A stretch of 64,000 nt of DNA, taken from the NCBI RefSeq assembly GCF_003011895.2, contig NZ_PXWF02000237.1, forward strand, positions 1 to 64,000, written 5' to 3'. This document shows, in pieces, positions 41,654-48,578 of the stretch. Made by a program: the position numbers and the translations under genes. Numbering within the stretch: position 1 is the first letter of the stretch; each line of letters starts with the position of its first letter. The DNA comes from Massilia glaciei. GTDB lineage: Bacteria > Pseudomonadota > Gammaproteobacteria > Burkholderiales > Burkholderiaceae_D. The notes under the pieces were generated by a model, which saw only the letters and a program-made list of their open reading frames with translations, was not told where the DNA came from and did not search any database.

Positions 41654-43300
41654 ATGCCCATGAACCCAATCCGTATCCTTGCCGCCCTCACCGTCCTCGC
41701 AGCGAGCCTGGCAGCAAACGCCCAGAACAACAGCAAGGAACTGACGCCGGCCGGCGTGCCGCCTGCGACCGTGCCGGTGCCGGTGCCGGGCCCGGTGCCG
41801 AGCCCGATGCCGGTGCCGGTGCCTCTGGCGCCCGTTGCCAGCACGCCCGCGCCGGCGCCGGAGATCCCGGCCAATCTCGAGAACGCGGTGGTCAAGGTGT
41901 TTTCGACGCTGCGCCGTCCCGACCCGTTCAAACCGTGGAGCAAATCGGCGCCGTTCGAGGTCACCGGCTCGGGCGTGGTGATCGAGGGCAAACGCATCCT
42001 CACCAACGCGCACGTGGTCGGCTATGCCAGCCAGGTGCAGATCCAGGCCAACCAGGCCGGCGACAAGGTGTCGGCCACGGTGGTGGCGGTATCGCGCGGG
42101 ATGGACCTGGCGATCCTCAAGCTCGACGACGAGTCGTTCTTCGACACCCACGCGCCGGCCGCGCGCGCGAGCGTGCTGCCCGAGGTGCGCGACCAGGTGT
42201 TCGCCTACGGTTATCCAACCGGCGGCAATTCGCTCTCGATCACCAAGGGCATCGTCTCGCGCATCGAGTTCGTCAACTACAGCAGCGAAACCTCGGGCCT
42301 GCGCATCCAAATCGACGCCGCCGTCAACCCGGGCAACAGCGGCGGCCCGGCGATCGCCGGCGACAAGATGGTCGGACTCGCGTTCGCCACGGCCGGCAAT
42401 GCGCAGAACATCGGCTACATCATCCCCAACGAGGAGGTCGAGCTGTTCCTGCGCGACGTCGCCGACGGCCGCTACGAAGGCAAGCCGGCCCTGCTCGACG
42501 AAGTCCAGACGCTCGAAAATCCGGTGCTGCGCTCCTTCCTCAAGCTGCCCAAGACGGTCGCCGGCGCGGTCGTGCAAAGCCCCTACAAGCTCGACGCCGC
42601 CTACCCGCTCAAGGAGTGGGACGTGATCACCCACATCGGCGACGCGCCGGTCGACAACCAGGCCATGGTCGCGCTGGGCAGCAACCTGCGGGTGCGCTTC
42701 CAGTACCGGGTGCAGCAACTGGCCAAGGACGGCAAGGTGCCGCTGACGATCGTGCGCGGCGGCAAGTCGATGAAGGTCGAGGTCCCGGTGCTGACCGAGC
42801 GGCCGTTGCTCATTCCTGACCTCGACGGCGGCTATCCCTCGTACTTCATCTACGGGCCGATCGTGTTCGGGCGCGCCAGCGCCGAGTTCATGTCCTTCAT
42901 CAGCAGCAATGCGGCCGCGCTCAACGGCTTCGCCTACATCGCCAGCCCGCTGGTGACGCGCCGCGGCGACACGCCCGACGCCGCGCGCGAGGAACTGGTT
43001 GTGGTGACCTCGCCGTTCTTCCCGCACAAGCTGGTGAGCGGCTACAGCAGCCGCTTCGGCGCGGTCGTCTATTCGATCAACAAGGTGCCGGTGCGCAGCC
43101 TGCGCCACCTGGTCGCCATGCTGCGCGACCTCAAGGACGAACTGGTCGTGGTCCACTTCGACCAGCGCGGCGGCGAGACCATGGTGCTGCCGCGCCAGGC
43201 CATGCTCGACGAGACCGAGAACGTGCTGTCGGATAACGGCATCCGCTCGCAGGGGTCGGCCGACATGATGGCGATCTGGAAGGCGAAGCCGGCGCGGTGA
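41654..43300 (+). CDS. Do-like (DegP/HtrA-type) serine protease with PDZ domain
   Basis: The start is ATG 41654 (or 41660), opening a signal peptide (cleavage near ANA-QNN), then a Pro/Val repeat linker (PVPVPGPVPSPMPVPV). The trypsin-like domain has the triad His in LTNAHVVG, Asp in MDLAILKL and Ser in GNSGGPAI. A PDZ domain follows near residue 310, then a C-terminal extension resembling the tandem PDZ region of plant-type Deg2/Deg9 proteases rather than DegP. About 548 aa after start choice. It should degrade misfolded envelope proteins. It is the last high-GC gene before the cassette array. Confidence 0.88.
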   Translation: MPMNPIRILAALTVLAASLAANAQNNSKELTPAGVPPATVPVPVPGPVPSPMPVPVPLAPVASTPAPAPEIPANLENAVVKVFSTLRRPDPFKPWSKSAPFEVTGSGVVIEGKRILTNAHVVGYASQVQIQANQAGDKVSATVVAVSRGMDLAILKLDDESFFDTHAPAARASVLPEVRDQVFAYGYPTGGNSLSITKGIVSRIEFVNYSSETSGLRIQIDAAVNPGNSGGPAIAGDKMVGLAFATAGNAQNIGYIIPNEEVELFLRDVADGRYEGKPALLDEVQTLENPVLRSFLKLPKTVAGAVVQSPYKLDAAYPLKEWDVITHIGDAPVDNQAMVALGSNLRVRFQYRVQQLAKDGKVPLTIVRGGKSMKVEVPVLTERPLLIPDLDGGYPSYFIYGPIVFGRASAEFMSFISSNAAALNGFAYIASPLVTRRGDTPDAAREELVVVTSPFFPHKLVSGYSSRFGAVVYSINKVPVRSLRHLVAMLRDLKDELVVVHFDQRGGETMVLPRQAMLDETENVLSDNGIRSQGSADMMAIWKAKPAR

Positions 43301-43470
43301 GCTGGGTTGTGAGGTTTAGATACGCGCCTTGGAAACTGGGCGCGGAGGGGACCCTAAACGGGCGGCGTTTCGGGCGCCCGGTTGACGGGACTGTTGGACA
43401 GCACAAGGCCAAACGCTGTGTGCAAGTACTCGAATAGGTTAGACATCGGTGTCGCCCGCCATGTCGGGGC

Positions 43471-44214
43471 TCATTTACCGCTCCTTGAGCGATACCTTGC
43501 CAAGCCGTAGACGGCCAACTCATAGCCCCATACGACTAACACGACCGGAGCAAGCAAACCAAAAAAAACAGGACCGCTGAATGACCCGAGGCAGGCAACT
43601 GCAAACGCAAAAACCGCAATCTGCAGCGCAATCGGGCCCGCCAGCGGCTCCTGGCTCACCGACAGCAACCTCCTGCGGTACGCGGCCGCTGTGCGATACA
43701 ACGCGTATAGGCCCGCTGCGAGAAGAATGAATTCGAAGGCATAGTACGCCACCAGTTCGATGACCGAGCTGCGAGCGCGCCCAGACCAATCCTTCCGCAG
43801 TTGTTCGAGGCTCACACCAGGGACGAGTGGCTTGATGGTCAGGCGCGGTGGGCTCAGCTCGTGCGAAGCGAACGCGCGGGTGAGTTCGACCGCGCTCACC
43901 GGTGGATCTGAGTAGTAGCGGTGGACTAGCGTCACCTCGTACTCTCCGGAAAAAACGTTCTTCGAAACTCGTTCGAGTACGACCCGCGCAACGTCGGAAG
44001 GAACCGGTTCTACGACCGTGCGTCTTGCACATGGGCCAGGCACAGGGATATCTCTGGCCCGGAACTCGATGACGCAGTTCCCACTGGAACAGCGCGCAAA
44101 GAACCTGTCATCGACACCTCTGCACGACAACGCGTGGGCGGAGCCGGACAGGCCAAGAAGGCCAAGAGCCAGGCAGTAGGGAGCGACTCTTTGCATGACG
44201 GCACGGTTGTCCAC
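43471..44214 (-). CDS. Hypothetical secreted/membrane protein (cassette array)
   Basis: This 247-residue protein has a signal peptide (LALGLLGLSGSAHA-LSC), a Cys-rich N-terminal part (SCRGVDDRFFARCSSGNCVIEFRA in segments), a soluble middle, and two or three C-terminal helices (~155-175, 195-235). It is not recognised. ATG at 44196 is an alternative start. A degenerate copy of its N-terminus lies at ~44998-45082. It is the most distal gene of the array, next to attC-like cores at ~43393 and ~43438. Confidence 0.6.
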   Translation of the reverse strand: MDNRAVMQRVAPYCLALGLLGLSGSAHALSCRGVDDRFFARCSSGNCVIEFRARDIPVPGPCARRTVVEPVPSDVARVVLERVSKNVFSGEYEVTLVHRYYSDPPVSAVELTRAFASHELSPPRLTIKPLVPGVSLEQLRKDWSGRARSSVIELVAYYAFEFILLAAGLYALYRTAAAYRRRLLSVSQEPLAGPIALQIAVFAFAVACLGSFSGPVFFGLLAPVVLVVWGYELAVYGLARYRSRSGK

Positions 44215-44312
44215 GAGTTTTTTGGTGAAAATTCACTGACTGCGGGGTTGGACGAAACCGCTTCGCAGAGGAGGCGGAGGCGGCCCGTTCGATTCAAAAT
44301 ATGACCTCATCC

Positions 44313-44395
44313 CTCGCTGCGAGTGCCTGTTCAATTAGTTACAATGAGGTCATCTTAATATGGAAGCATCCACCGAGGCCAGCGAGTCGTTGGGC
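44313..44395 (-). other. Degenerate attC-like site after the secreted RraB-like gene
   Basis: On the minus strand, core GCCCAAC (fits RYYYAAC) at ~44389-44395 follows the gene stop; CTCGCTG and CAGCGAG form a stem across the site. The opposite GTTRRRY core is not clear. A second GTCCAAC core lies at ~44247, within TTTCGTCCAAC, an 11-mer shared with the attC at 48561. Confidence 0.35.
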
Positions 44396-44417
44396 TAAAA
44401 AGTGATAACGCGTGATC

Positions 44418-44855
44418 TCATTTCTTCACCGCAGGCGCTGTACCGACGTCCATCCCGTCGTACGAAGCCAACCCATGGCGTTCTGCAAATGCTGAAAGCT
44501 CGGCGTTGCGCTTGAGGAGGCTTGTGACGGAGTGGATCTCGACGCGTTCGACGTGAAGCCACCATTTGTCCGGATCCTTCGAATTCTCTTTATCCGACAA
44601 GTAGATTTGTACGACGCGGTAACCTAACTTCGAAAGATCGCTTGACGCGATCTCAAGCGGCTGGCGTGACGGACTGGTAAAGAAATATCCCCACAACAGA
44701 CTCTTGGACGTATCCCATTTCGTTTTTTGCGATATGTTTGCGAACATTTGCTCAAGCTCGTCACGCGAGCCGCCCGCCTGCGCATCAGCAGCTAGAGGAA
44801 CAATCACGGTGACCAAGAATACTGTAACGAGGGAGACTAGAAGCGTGCTTTTCAT
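44418..44855 (-). CDS. RraB-family protein with signal peptide
   Basis: This 145-residue protein has a hydrophobic signal peptide (MKSTLLVSLVTVFLVTVIVPLA, cleavage near ADA-QAG) followed by an RraB-like domain: ELEQMFANI, WDTSKSLLWGYFFTSPS, GYRVVQIYLSDKEN, KWWLHVERVEIHSVTSLLKRNAELSAFAERHGL and terminal YDGMDVGTAP. RraB proteins inhibit RNase E in the cytosol; export would preclude that, so this member may be a repurposed or immunity-like variant. It lies in the cassette array and ATGA-overlaps the remnant upstream. Confidence 0.78.
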   Translation of the reverse strand: MKSTLLVSLVTVFLVTVIVPLAADAQAGGSRDELEQMFANISQKTKWDTSKSLLWGYFFTSPSRQPLEIASSDLSKLGYRVVQIYLSDKENSKDPDKWWLHVERVEIHSVTSLLKRNAELSAFAERHGLASYDGMDVGTAPAVKK

Positions 44856-45145
44856 GAATTCCCTACTAAAACTGTACGGCTGACCGCCAGCGGATTAAAC
44901 AAAAACTGCGCCGTATTGGACTGGGCGCATCGACTTGCCACAATCGCGCCACCTAAGCCGCCAAAAGTGCGTTTGGCAATACTGCCCCCGTCGCCTGAAC
45001 AGCTCGCAAAGAACCTGTCTTCTTCGGCTCTGTGAAGCGACAACGCGTGAGCGGGCACGGACAGGCCAAGAAGGCAAAGATCGGAGCAGATGGTGATATT
45101 CGGCGGCAACCGAAACCCGAAACCGGAAGATGGGTTTTCAGTCAT
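44852..45145 (-). pseudogene. Degenerate partial copy of the 43471 gene
   Basis: The frame contains CLLGLSVPAHALSLHRAEEDRFFASCSG, matching LLGLSGSAHALSCRGVDDRFFARCSSG of the gene at 43471 at both protein and DNA level (~85 bp). The surrounding residues do not match, and the C-terminal half runs through an attC-like segment (TACGGCGCAGTT). It is probably a chimeric remnant produced by recombination. Its ATG overlaps the ParE stop by a few bases, so it may still be translated. Confidence 0.5.
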
Positions 45146-45476
45146 CGCTTCCGTTCTCCGGCCCATCGTCGGATTCAACTTGAAGGAGCGTTTCATAGTC
45201 CTGGCCGCCGTAGAAGATGCCGATGATGGATATTTTCTCGTTGTCCACGTTGAAAGCGATCACGGCGCGCTTTTTGTAGTTGGTGATGCGCAGCCCCGGC
45301 CTCACGTCATCGCGCACAGTACCGCGATGGGGGAACGCACACAAGCTCTCGCAGTAGCTGACGATAGCCTCCGTGTACCCGGCTGCTATATCGGATGAGG
45401 CCGCATCGGCAATGTAGCGGTACAGAGCCACAAGTTGTTCCTCGGCCTCGGGGGAAAAAATGACACGATAGCTCAT
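45138..45476 (-). CDS. parE: RelE/ParE-family toxin
   Basis: This 112-residue toxin has the ParE fold: YRVIFSPEAEEQLVALYRYIADAAS at the N-terminus, CESLCAFPHRGTVRDDVRPGLRITNYKKRAVIAF, and VDNEKISIIGIFYGGQDYETLL near the end. It overlaps the antitoxin gene by 4 bp, the usual order of antitoxin then toxin. ParE toxins poison DNA gyrase. The C-terminus continues into an acidic tail (DDGPENGSDD) that is unusual and may derive from cassette fusion. Toxin-antitoxin pairs stabilise cassette arrays. Confidence 0.9.
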   Translation of the reverse strand: MSYRVIFSPEAEEQLVALYRYIADAASSDIAAGYTEAIVSYCESLCAFPHRGTVRDDVRPGLRITNYKKRAVIAFNVDNEKISIIGIFYGGQDYETLLQVESDDGPENGSDD

Positions 45477-45742
45477 CGTGCCTTGGCGTGCTCGGCGGCT
45501 AGGCGGGCACGCACCTTGTCGATGGTAACAGCTCGGGTTGGATCGGCTTTCAACGCATCGTATGCCGGTCCGACCTGGTGGTTCAGCCAGGTTTCGACAG
45601 CCCGATCGCGCGCCAGGAGCGCACGCAGACCGTCGCGGATGACTTCGCTTTCCGACGCGTACTCACCAGTCCGCACCTTGGCCTTCACTATGTCCGCCAT
45701 GTCCAGCGGCAGGGTGATGCTCAGTTGCTGAGTTGTTCGCAT
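45473..45742 (-). CDS. parD: ParD-type ribbon-helix-helix antitoxin
   Basis: The start is the ATG near 45742 (MRTTQQLSITLPLDMA), giving 89 aa; an in-frame ATG 93 bp upstream would run through the operator. The RHH DNA-binding domain is QQLSITLPLDMADIVKAK-VRTGEYASESEVIRDGLRAL, followed by the toxin-binding tail (ETWLNHQVGPAYDALKADP). It neutralises the ParE toxin and represses the operon via the palindrome just upstream. Confidence 0.9.
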   Translation of the reverse strand: MRTTQQLSITLPLDMADIVKAKVRTGEYASESEVIRDGLRALLARDRAVETWLNHQVGPAYDALKADPTRAVTIDKVRARLAAEHAKAR

Positions 45743-45762
45743 GGTAGACTCCGATCGATTGA

Positions 45763-45779
45763 TAGGATTTAATCCTATT
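45763..45779. promoter_or_regulatory. Palindromic operator of parDE
   Basis: ATAGGATT-TAATCCTAT is a near-perfect 17-bp palindrome about 20 bp upstream of the parD ATG, where RHH antitoxins bind. It also contains AT-rich promoter-like sequence. Confidence 0.65.
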
Positions 45780-46003
45780 CCAATCTTCGCCAAGAGTCCA
45801 GCCTTGTTGTCGCTTTCGGAAGGCGACTGCACCATTTTGCTGACTCAGAGGCTGAGAGTTTTTCGAACGTGCCCGAGCAGCGCGCCAGAAGGTGGCCGAT
45901 CGAGGCGCAAAGCACAGCCATAGCTCGGGCAATGGCGAGCATTTGCAACGACGAGCGAGCGGGAAGACCAAGCGCGACGGCGCCAAGACAGACTTCTCGC
46001 GGG

Positions 46004-46031
46004 GTGACAATCCTTGCAACACCCCATCTCC
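46004..46031. repeat. 28-bp direct repeat, copy 1
   Basis: GTGACAATCCTTGCAACACC plus CCATCTCC occurs here and identically at ~49277-49304, 3.3 kb away in the same orientation. The two copies roughly bracket the upstream two-thirds of the cassette array. Confidence 0.65.
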
Positions 46032-46034
46032 ACC

Positions 46035-46106
46035 AAACCGGGGACCACCGAAACCGAGCGAAACCGCGAAACCGGACGCGAAACCGGGGACAGACCCCTG
46101 TTTCGC
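46035..46106. repeat. CGAAACCG tandem tract and GGGGACAGACCCC palindrome
   Basis: Six AAACCG units, mostly as CGAAACCG spaced 8-12 bp, run from ~46035 to ~46087 and lead into GGGGACAGACCCCTGTTTCG, a copy of the palindrome at 22818. No coding potential. Confidence 0.55.
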
Positions 46107-46226
46107 GGAAACGTACGTGTTACGCGCCGCGCTTTCACGACTCCAGCGTTCCAAAGGAACAGGGGGCTGTCCCCAGTTGTACGCATCCGGCCAGTCCGTT
46201 TCGACGGGCGCCCCTCGCATGTCGGA

Positions 46227-46418
46227 CTATTCAAACCCAAGCGCTAACGCTCGTGGCCGCAATGCCGCTGCTACGGCTTTCCAGAATTCAGCGTCCTCTG
46301 GCCGTAACGCGCTCCTTGCTTTCCCTGCAAGCTTTTCTGCGTGAATGTGAGCCCGCTGCCCATAATCGAGACTAAGCTGGTGTGCTTCTCGGTCTACAGC
46401 AATCCAATCAACTTCCAT
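46227..46418 (-). CDS. Hypothetical 63-residue cassette protein
   Basis: This short gene starts at ATG 46418, about 10 bp after a GTTAAGC cassette core site. The product is soluble and helical (HQLSLDYGQRAHIHAEKLAGKAR and PEDAEFWKAVAAALRPRAL in segments), acidic and basic residues mixed, no signal or membrane segment. It is not recognised. Its position immediately behind an attC core supports a genuine one-gene cassette. Confidence 0.6.
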   Translation of the reverse strand: MEVDWIAVDREAHQLSLDYGQRAHIHAEKLAGKARSALRPEDAEFWKAVAAALRPRALALGFE

Positions 46419-46426
46419 AACCAGCT

Positions 46427-46498
46427 GCTTAACGTACGAGATAACTGGCTGCTGGAGCGCGCAGCGCGGAAGCAGTCCGGTTGATTGGAAAGTTGGAA
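46427..46498 (-). other. attC site between the RraB and 63-residue cassettes
   Basis: On the minus strand the site runs from TTCCAAC (RYYYAAC-like) to a perfect GTTAAGC (GTTRRRY) core. Between them are pairing segments (CTGCT / AGCAG, and a GCGC-rich centre) consistent with a folded 72-nt attC. It begins 3 bp after the stop of the RraB gene. Confidence 0.75.
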
Positions 46499-46501
46499 CC
46501 C

Positions 46502-46846
46502 TCAGTCCTGTTGCATAGAGCCCCAGCCATCATTGCGCCCTCCAAAAGTGGCCGCATCATCACCCAGCTGATTTTCGTAGCCTGTGATGTTTTCGTGAGT
46601 TGGCTCCATGAACGGATGTGCGGCTACTTGCCAGGGCATTTCATCGTCTCCATCGTACGATGAAAATGACACTTTCTGGTCGTTCTTGAGCAGATGGATA
46701 GCGAACTTTAGGGCCGCATCTTCCGTAGGAAAGATTACGGAGAAATCGATTTCGCGCGATTTTGAAAGATTGTCGCCGTTTTCCTTCATGCGCAAAAGTA
46801 CATCGCCGTTCTCGTCGTAGGGAAACTGCTTGCAGTCACGTTCCAT
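46502..46846 (-). CDS. RraB-family ribonuclease E inhibitor-like protein
   Basis: This 114-residue acidic protein matches the RraB family: FPYDENGDVLLRMKENGDNLSK, EIDFSVIFPTEDAALKFA, the WQVAAHPFMEPTHENITGYE segment, and C-terminal FGGRNDGWG. The start is well supported by AGGAGG five bases before the ATG. RraB binds RNase E and modulates mRNA decay. It is a mobile cassette gene bounded by attC sites on both sides, so it is not the chromosomal housekeeping rraB. Confidence 0.85.
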   Translation of the reverse strand: MERDCKQFPYDENGDVLLRMKENGDNLSKSREIDFSVIFPTEDAALKFAIHLLKNDQKVSFSSYDGDDEMPWQVAAHPFMEPTHENITGYENQLGDDAATFGGRNDGWGSMQQD

Positions 46847-46861
46847 TACTCCTCCTAAGTC

Positions 46862-47047
46862 TGCTAACGTTGAGCTGAGCGGCGGGCCGCCCGTGAATTA
46901 AAGGATGAACTGCGCCGTATCCGGCATACGGGCCGTGAATATCGAAGCCTCTCGATTGCTTGGTTGACTAACGCCGTAAAGCTTTGTCGCTTTGAGCGTC
47001 GGGGCGCTCTTTTTTCTAAATAGTTTCAAATCCAAATAAAGTTAGGT
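46862..47047 (-). other. Double or hybrid attC region upstream of the RraB cassette
   Basis: On the minus strand it opens with ACCTAAC (perfect RYYYAAC), passes an internal GTTAGTC, and ends with CGTTAGCAG just before the RraB gene's ribosome-binding site. The final half shares GGCGCAGTTCA and GCCGCTCA-GCTCAACGTTAGC with the site at 48472. It may be two attC sites with the intervening gene lost. Confidence 0.55.
46994..47016 (+). terminator. Plus-strand intrinsic terminator inside the array
   Basis: GAGCG-TCGGGG-CGCTC followed by seven T residues forms a terminator for transcription toward higher coordinates, i.e. against the cassettes. No plus-strand gene is seen before it, so it may block antisense transcription. 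Confidence 0.55.
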
Positions 47048-47347
47048 TCTATGCGCTAGATACACCTGAACAGCCCGATAACACGGACCGTTAATTTCCC
47101 ACAGGAGGTAACCAAAGAACAATCCGCCGCAAAGGAACGGCAAAAGCCAGGCCACCCATTCCGGCGCCTCCGAGGCCGCAGCAACATAGATATACGAAAG
47201 TACGATACCGAATGCACCCACCAGCACCGCCCAAAACCGAACTTCTCCCCACCGAGCGTGCCGTTTAAGAGCCTCTGCGATGATGTGGCGCTGCTCGGCA
47301 CGCGATAGGTTTTTCAGTTGTGGATACTGCGTCGCCTTCCAGTACAT
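47042..47347 (-). CDS. Hypothetical two-helix membrane protein (cassette)
   Basis: The ATG at 47347 (MYWKATQYPQLKNLSRAEQ) lies about 5 bp from the GTTAGGT cassette core; a GTG two codons earlier lies inside it. The 101-residue protein has two membrane helices (~35-60 and ~65-88) with WEINGPC after the second. It is not recognised; small two-helix proteins of this type recur in cassettes. Confidence 0.7.
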   Translation of the reverse strand: MYWKATQYPQLKNLSRAEQRHIIAEALKRHARWGEVRFWAVLVGAFGIVLSYIYVAAASEAPEWVAWLLPFLCGGLFFGYLLWEINGPCYRAVQVYLAHRT

Positions 47348-47351
47348 GTGC

Positions 47352-47408
47352 ACCTAACGTTTTTATTTCAGCCGCGCCGAAGGCGTCGGTTGGAATGAGT
47401 TATTGGGC
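47352..47408 (-). other. attC site (59-base-element type)
   Basis: On the minus strand, CCCAATAAC at one end and a perfect GTTAGGT core at the other flank a stem capped by CGCC-TTC-GGCG. The 57-bp length and CATTCCAACCGACGCC-like interior are those of classic resistance-cassette attC sites. This is the clearest site of the array. Confidence 0.85.
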
Positions 47409-47414
47409 AGCGGA

Positions 47415-47834
47415 TTAGCTGAAAAACTGAACTATTTCATTGTCGTCGGCAACCATGTGGTCGGTAATGTGAAACACATCTTTGATCCATTCATGAACAA
47501 GCGATTCTTCGCGGTTTTGAATTCTGCCGAGGAAAGTCACGTCATTCCAACCCGATTCGTGAGCGTCAATCATATGGACGTTGAAGCAGTCGTCCCGCCA
47601 TGTTATTTGAAAGGGAAACGCTACGCGTGCCTCTGGCCCAACAGCATCGTCACCCCACTCACCTAATCCAATAATTCCACTTAGCACCTTTTCATTGTGA
47701 TCAGGTGTGAATGATGCGTAGTAGACCGCGAACGCATCGTTGTCCCTATAAACCAAACGAGTCAGTCTGACTGTCGTCTTGCCGCAGCACTCGCAACGTG
47801 ATTCGATCGGCGTTTCAAATTCAATTCGGATCAT
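47415..47834 (-). CDS. Hypothetical cassette protein with CxxC motif
   Basis: The start is ATG 47834 (MIRIEFETPIESRCECCGK), just behind the GTTGTGC core of the preceding attC; an in-frame upstream ATG falls inside that site. The 139-residue protein has CECCGKTTVRLTRLVY at its N-terminus, a possible metal-binding knuckle, then a mixed alpha/beta body with aromatic-rich segments (FQITWRDDCFNVHMIDAHESGW). It is unrecognised, soluble and acidic. No signal peptide. Confidence 0.7.
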   Translation of the reverse strand: MIRIEFETPIESRCECCGKTTVRLTRLVYRDNDAFAVYYASFTPDHNEKVLSGIIGLGEWGDDAVGPEARVAFPFQITWRDDCFNVHMIDAHESGWNDVTFLGRIQNREESLVHEWIKDVFHITDHMVADDNEIVQFFS

Positions 47835-47845
47835 ATAAGGAACCT

Positions 47846-47901
47846 GCACAACGTGTAAATTCAGGCACGCCAAAGGCGTCGCTTGGAATGCTTGTTTAGC
47901 C
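47846..47901 (-). other. attC site (59-base-element type)
   Basis: On the minus strand it runs GGCTAAAC ... GTTGTGC with a stem of ACGCC-TTT-GGCGT at the tip. It begins 4 bp after the stop of the 47905 gene. One base of each core departs from consensus. Confidence 0.75.
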
Positions 47902-47904
47902 GGG

Positions 47905-48480
47905 CTACCAATGTACCTCTTCAGCAGTGAGTAGCTCGGCTCCCTTTGCCTTTAGTCGGCGAAGCAATCCGAGCACTTTTTCACTTGCAAGCAAATGTGA
48001 GCGGTACTCAACGTCCCGGGCCAGATGGCGCTCACCAAGGCAATTAGGTCTGTGGCGCAGTTTTCTAAATCCCATGATTTGCTCGGTTTCCGGCACCATG
48101 AAATAATTTGAGCATGCATGATCAATGGCGGGAACACAGGTCGTGGCATTCAGAAAGGAATAATCGTCCAGTTGCATGTCCGTAGCCACAACGACGGTTG
48201 GAATGGACTGAAAATCATCCTCACACAGTTCCCGCAGCGCATGAATCAACCGTTTACTGAGGAGTGGTACAAGAGCGCTATTTGGCAAGCAGTCATATAC
48301 AAGTAGCTGCTTGGCTGTAATGGAGAAGTGGACGACGGGCTTGGCCTCCGGCAGCACAATTCTTTGCCCTTCCAACAGCATGAACCGATCGAACGGTATG
48401 GTCGTGTCGTAAGCACCAATGGCCTTTTGAGGATATTTATCAGGAATTCGCCAGAGTAGGGGCATTTGGAGGGCTAACAT
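47905..48480 (-). CDS. Hypothetical cassette protein, possibly Imm11-type immunity protein
   Basis: This 191-residue protein starts with an ATG that overlaps the attC core (ATGTTAGCC). The order of features (a C-terminal-half motif PTVVVATDMQLDDYSFLNATTCVPAIDHACSNY in segments, then ERHLARDVEYRSHLLASEKVLGLLRRLKAKG) resembles the Imm11 immunity family, which protects against polymorphic toxins, but the match is loose. Soluble, no signal peptide. Low GC compared with host genes. Confidence 0.6.
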   Translation of the reverse strand: MLALQMPLLWRIPDKYPQKAIGAYDTTIPFDRFMLLEGQRIVLPEAKPVVHFSITAKQLLVYDCLPNSALVPLLSKRLIHALRELCEDDFQSIPTVVVATDMQLDDYSFLNATTCVPAIDHACSNYFMVPETEQIMGFRKLRHRPNCLGERHLARDVEYRSHLLASEKVLGLLRRLKAKGAELLTAEEVHW

Positions 48481-48561
48481 TGTGGTGAGCGGATGGCCGC
48501 GCTAGAGATAAATGCTGAATTGCGCCGTTCCCGACCAGTCCGCTCGACCTGACTGTTGGAC
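48472..48561 (-). other. attC site of the first cassette
   Basis: On the minus strand GTCCAAC (perfect RYYYAAC) opens the site and GTTAGCC closes it. GAGCGGA-TGG...GGCGC pairs with GCGCGGCCATCCGCTC to give a long stem. The 90-bp length suits an attC; the start codon of the next gene overlaps its end. Confidence 0.72.
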
Positions 48562-48578
48562 GAAACTTACACTTGGCT

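Larger units (their letters stand above)
45836..46226. other. Gene-free mosaic of repeats inside the cassette array
   Basis: This 391-bp stretch has no credible gene. It contains a 28-bp sequence repeated at 49277, a short CGAAACCG tandem tract, and two GGGGACAGACCCC-type palindromes in opposite orientation (46085 and 46156). Long frames crossing it on either strand translate into low-complexity, Arg-rich sequence. It looks like an accumulation site for small repeats between parDE and the next cassette. Confidence 0.6.

Noticed and set aside
45663-46220. A 185-codon frame across the parD upstream region and repeat mosaic
   Set aside because: It runs through dispersed repeats and the parDE operator and has no protein-like periodicity.
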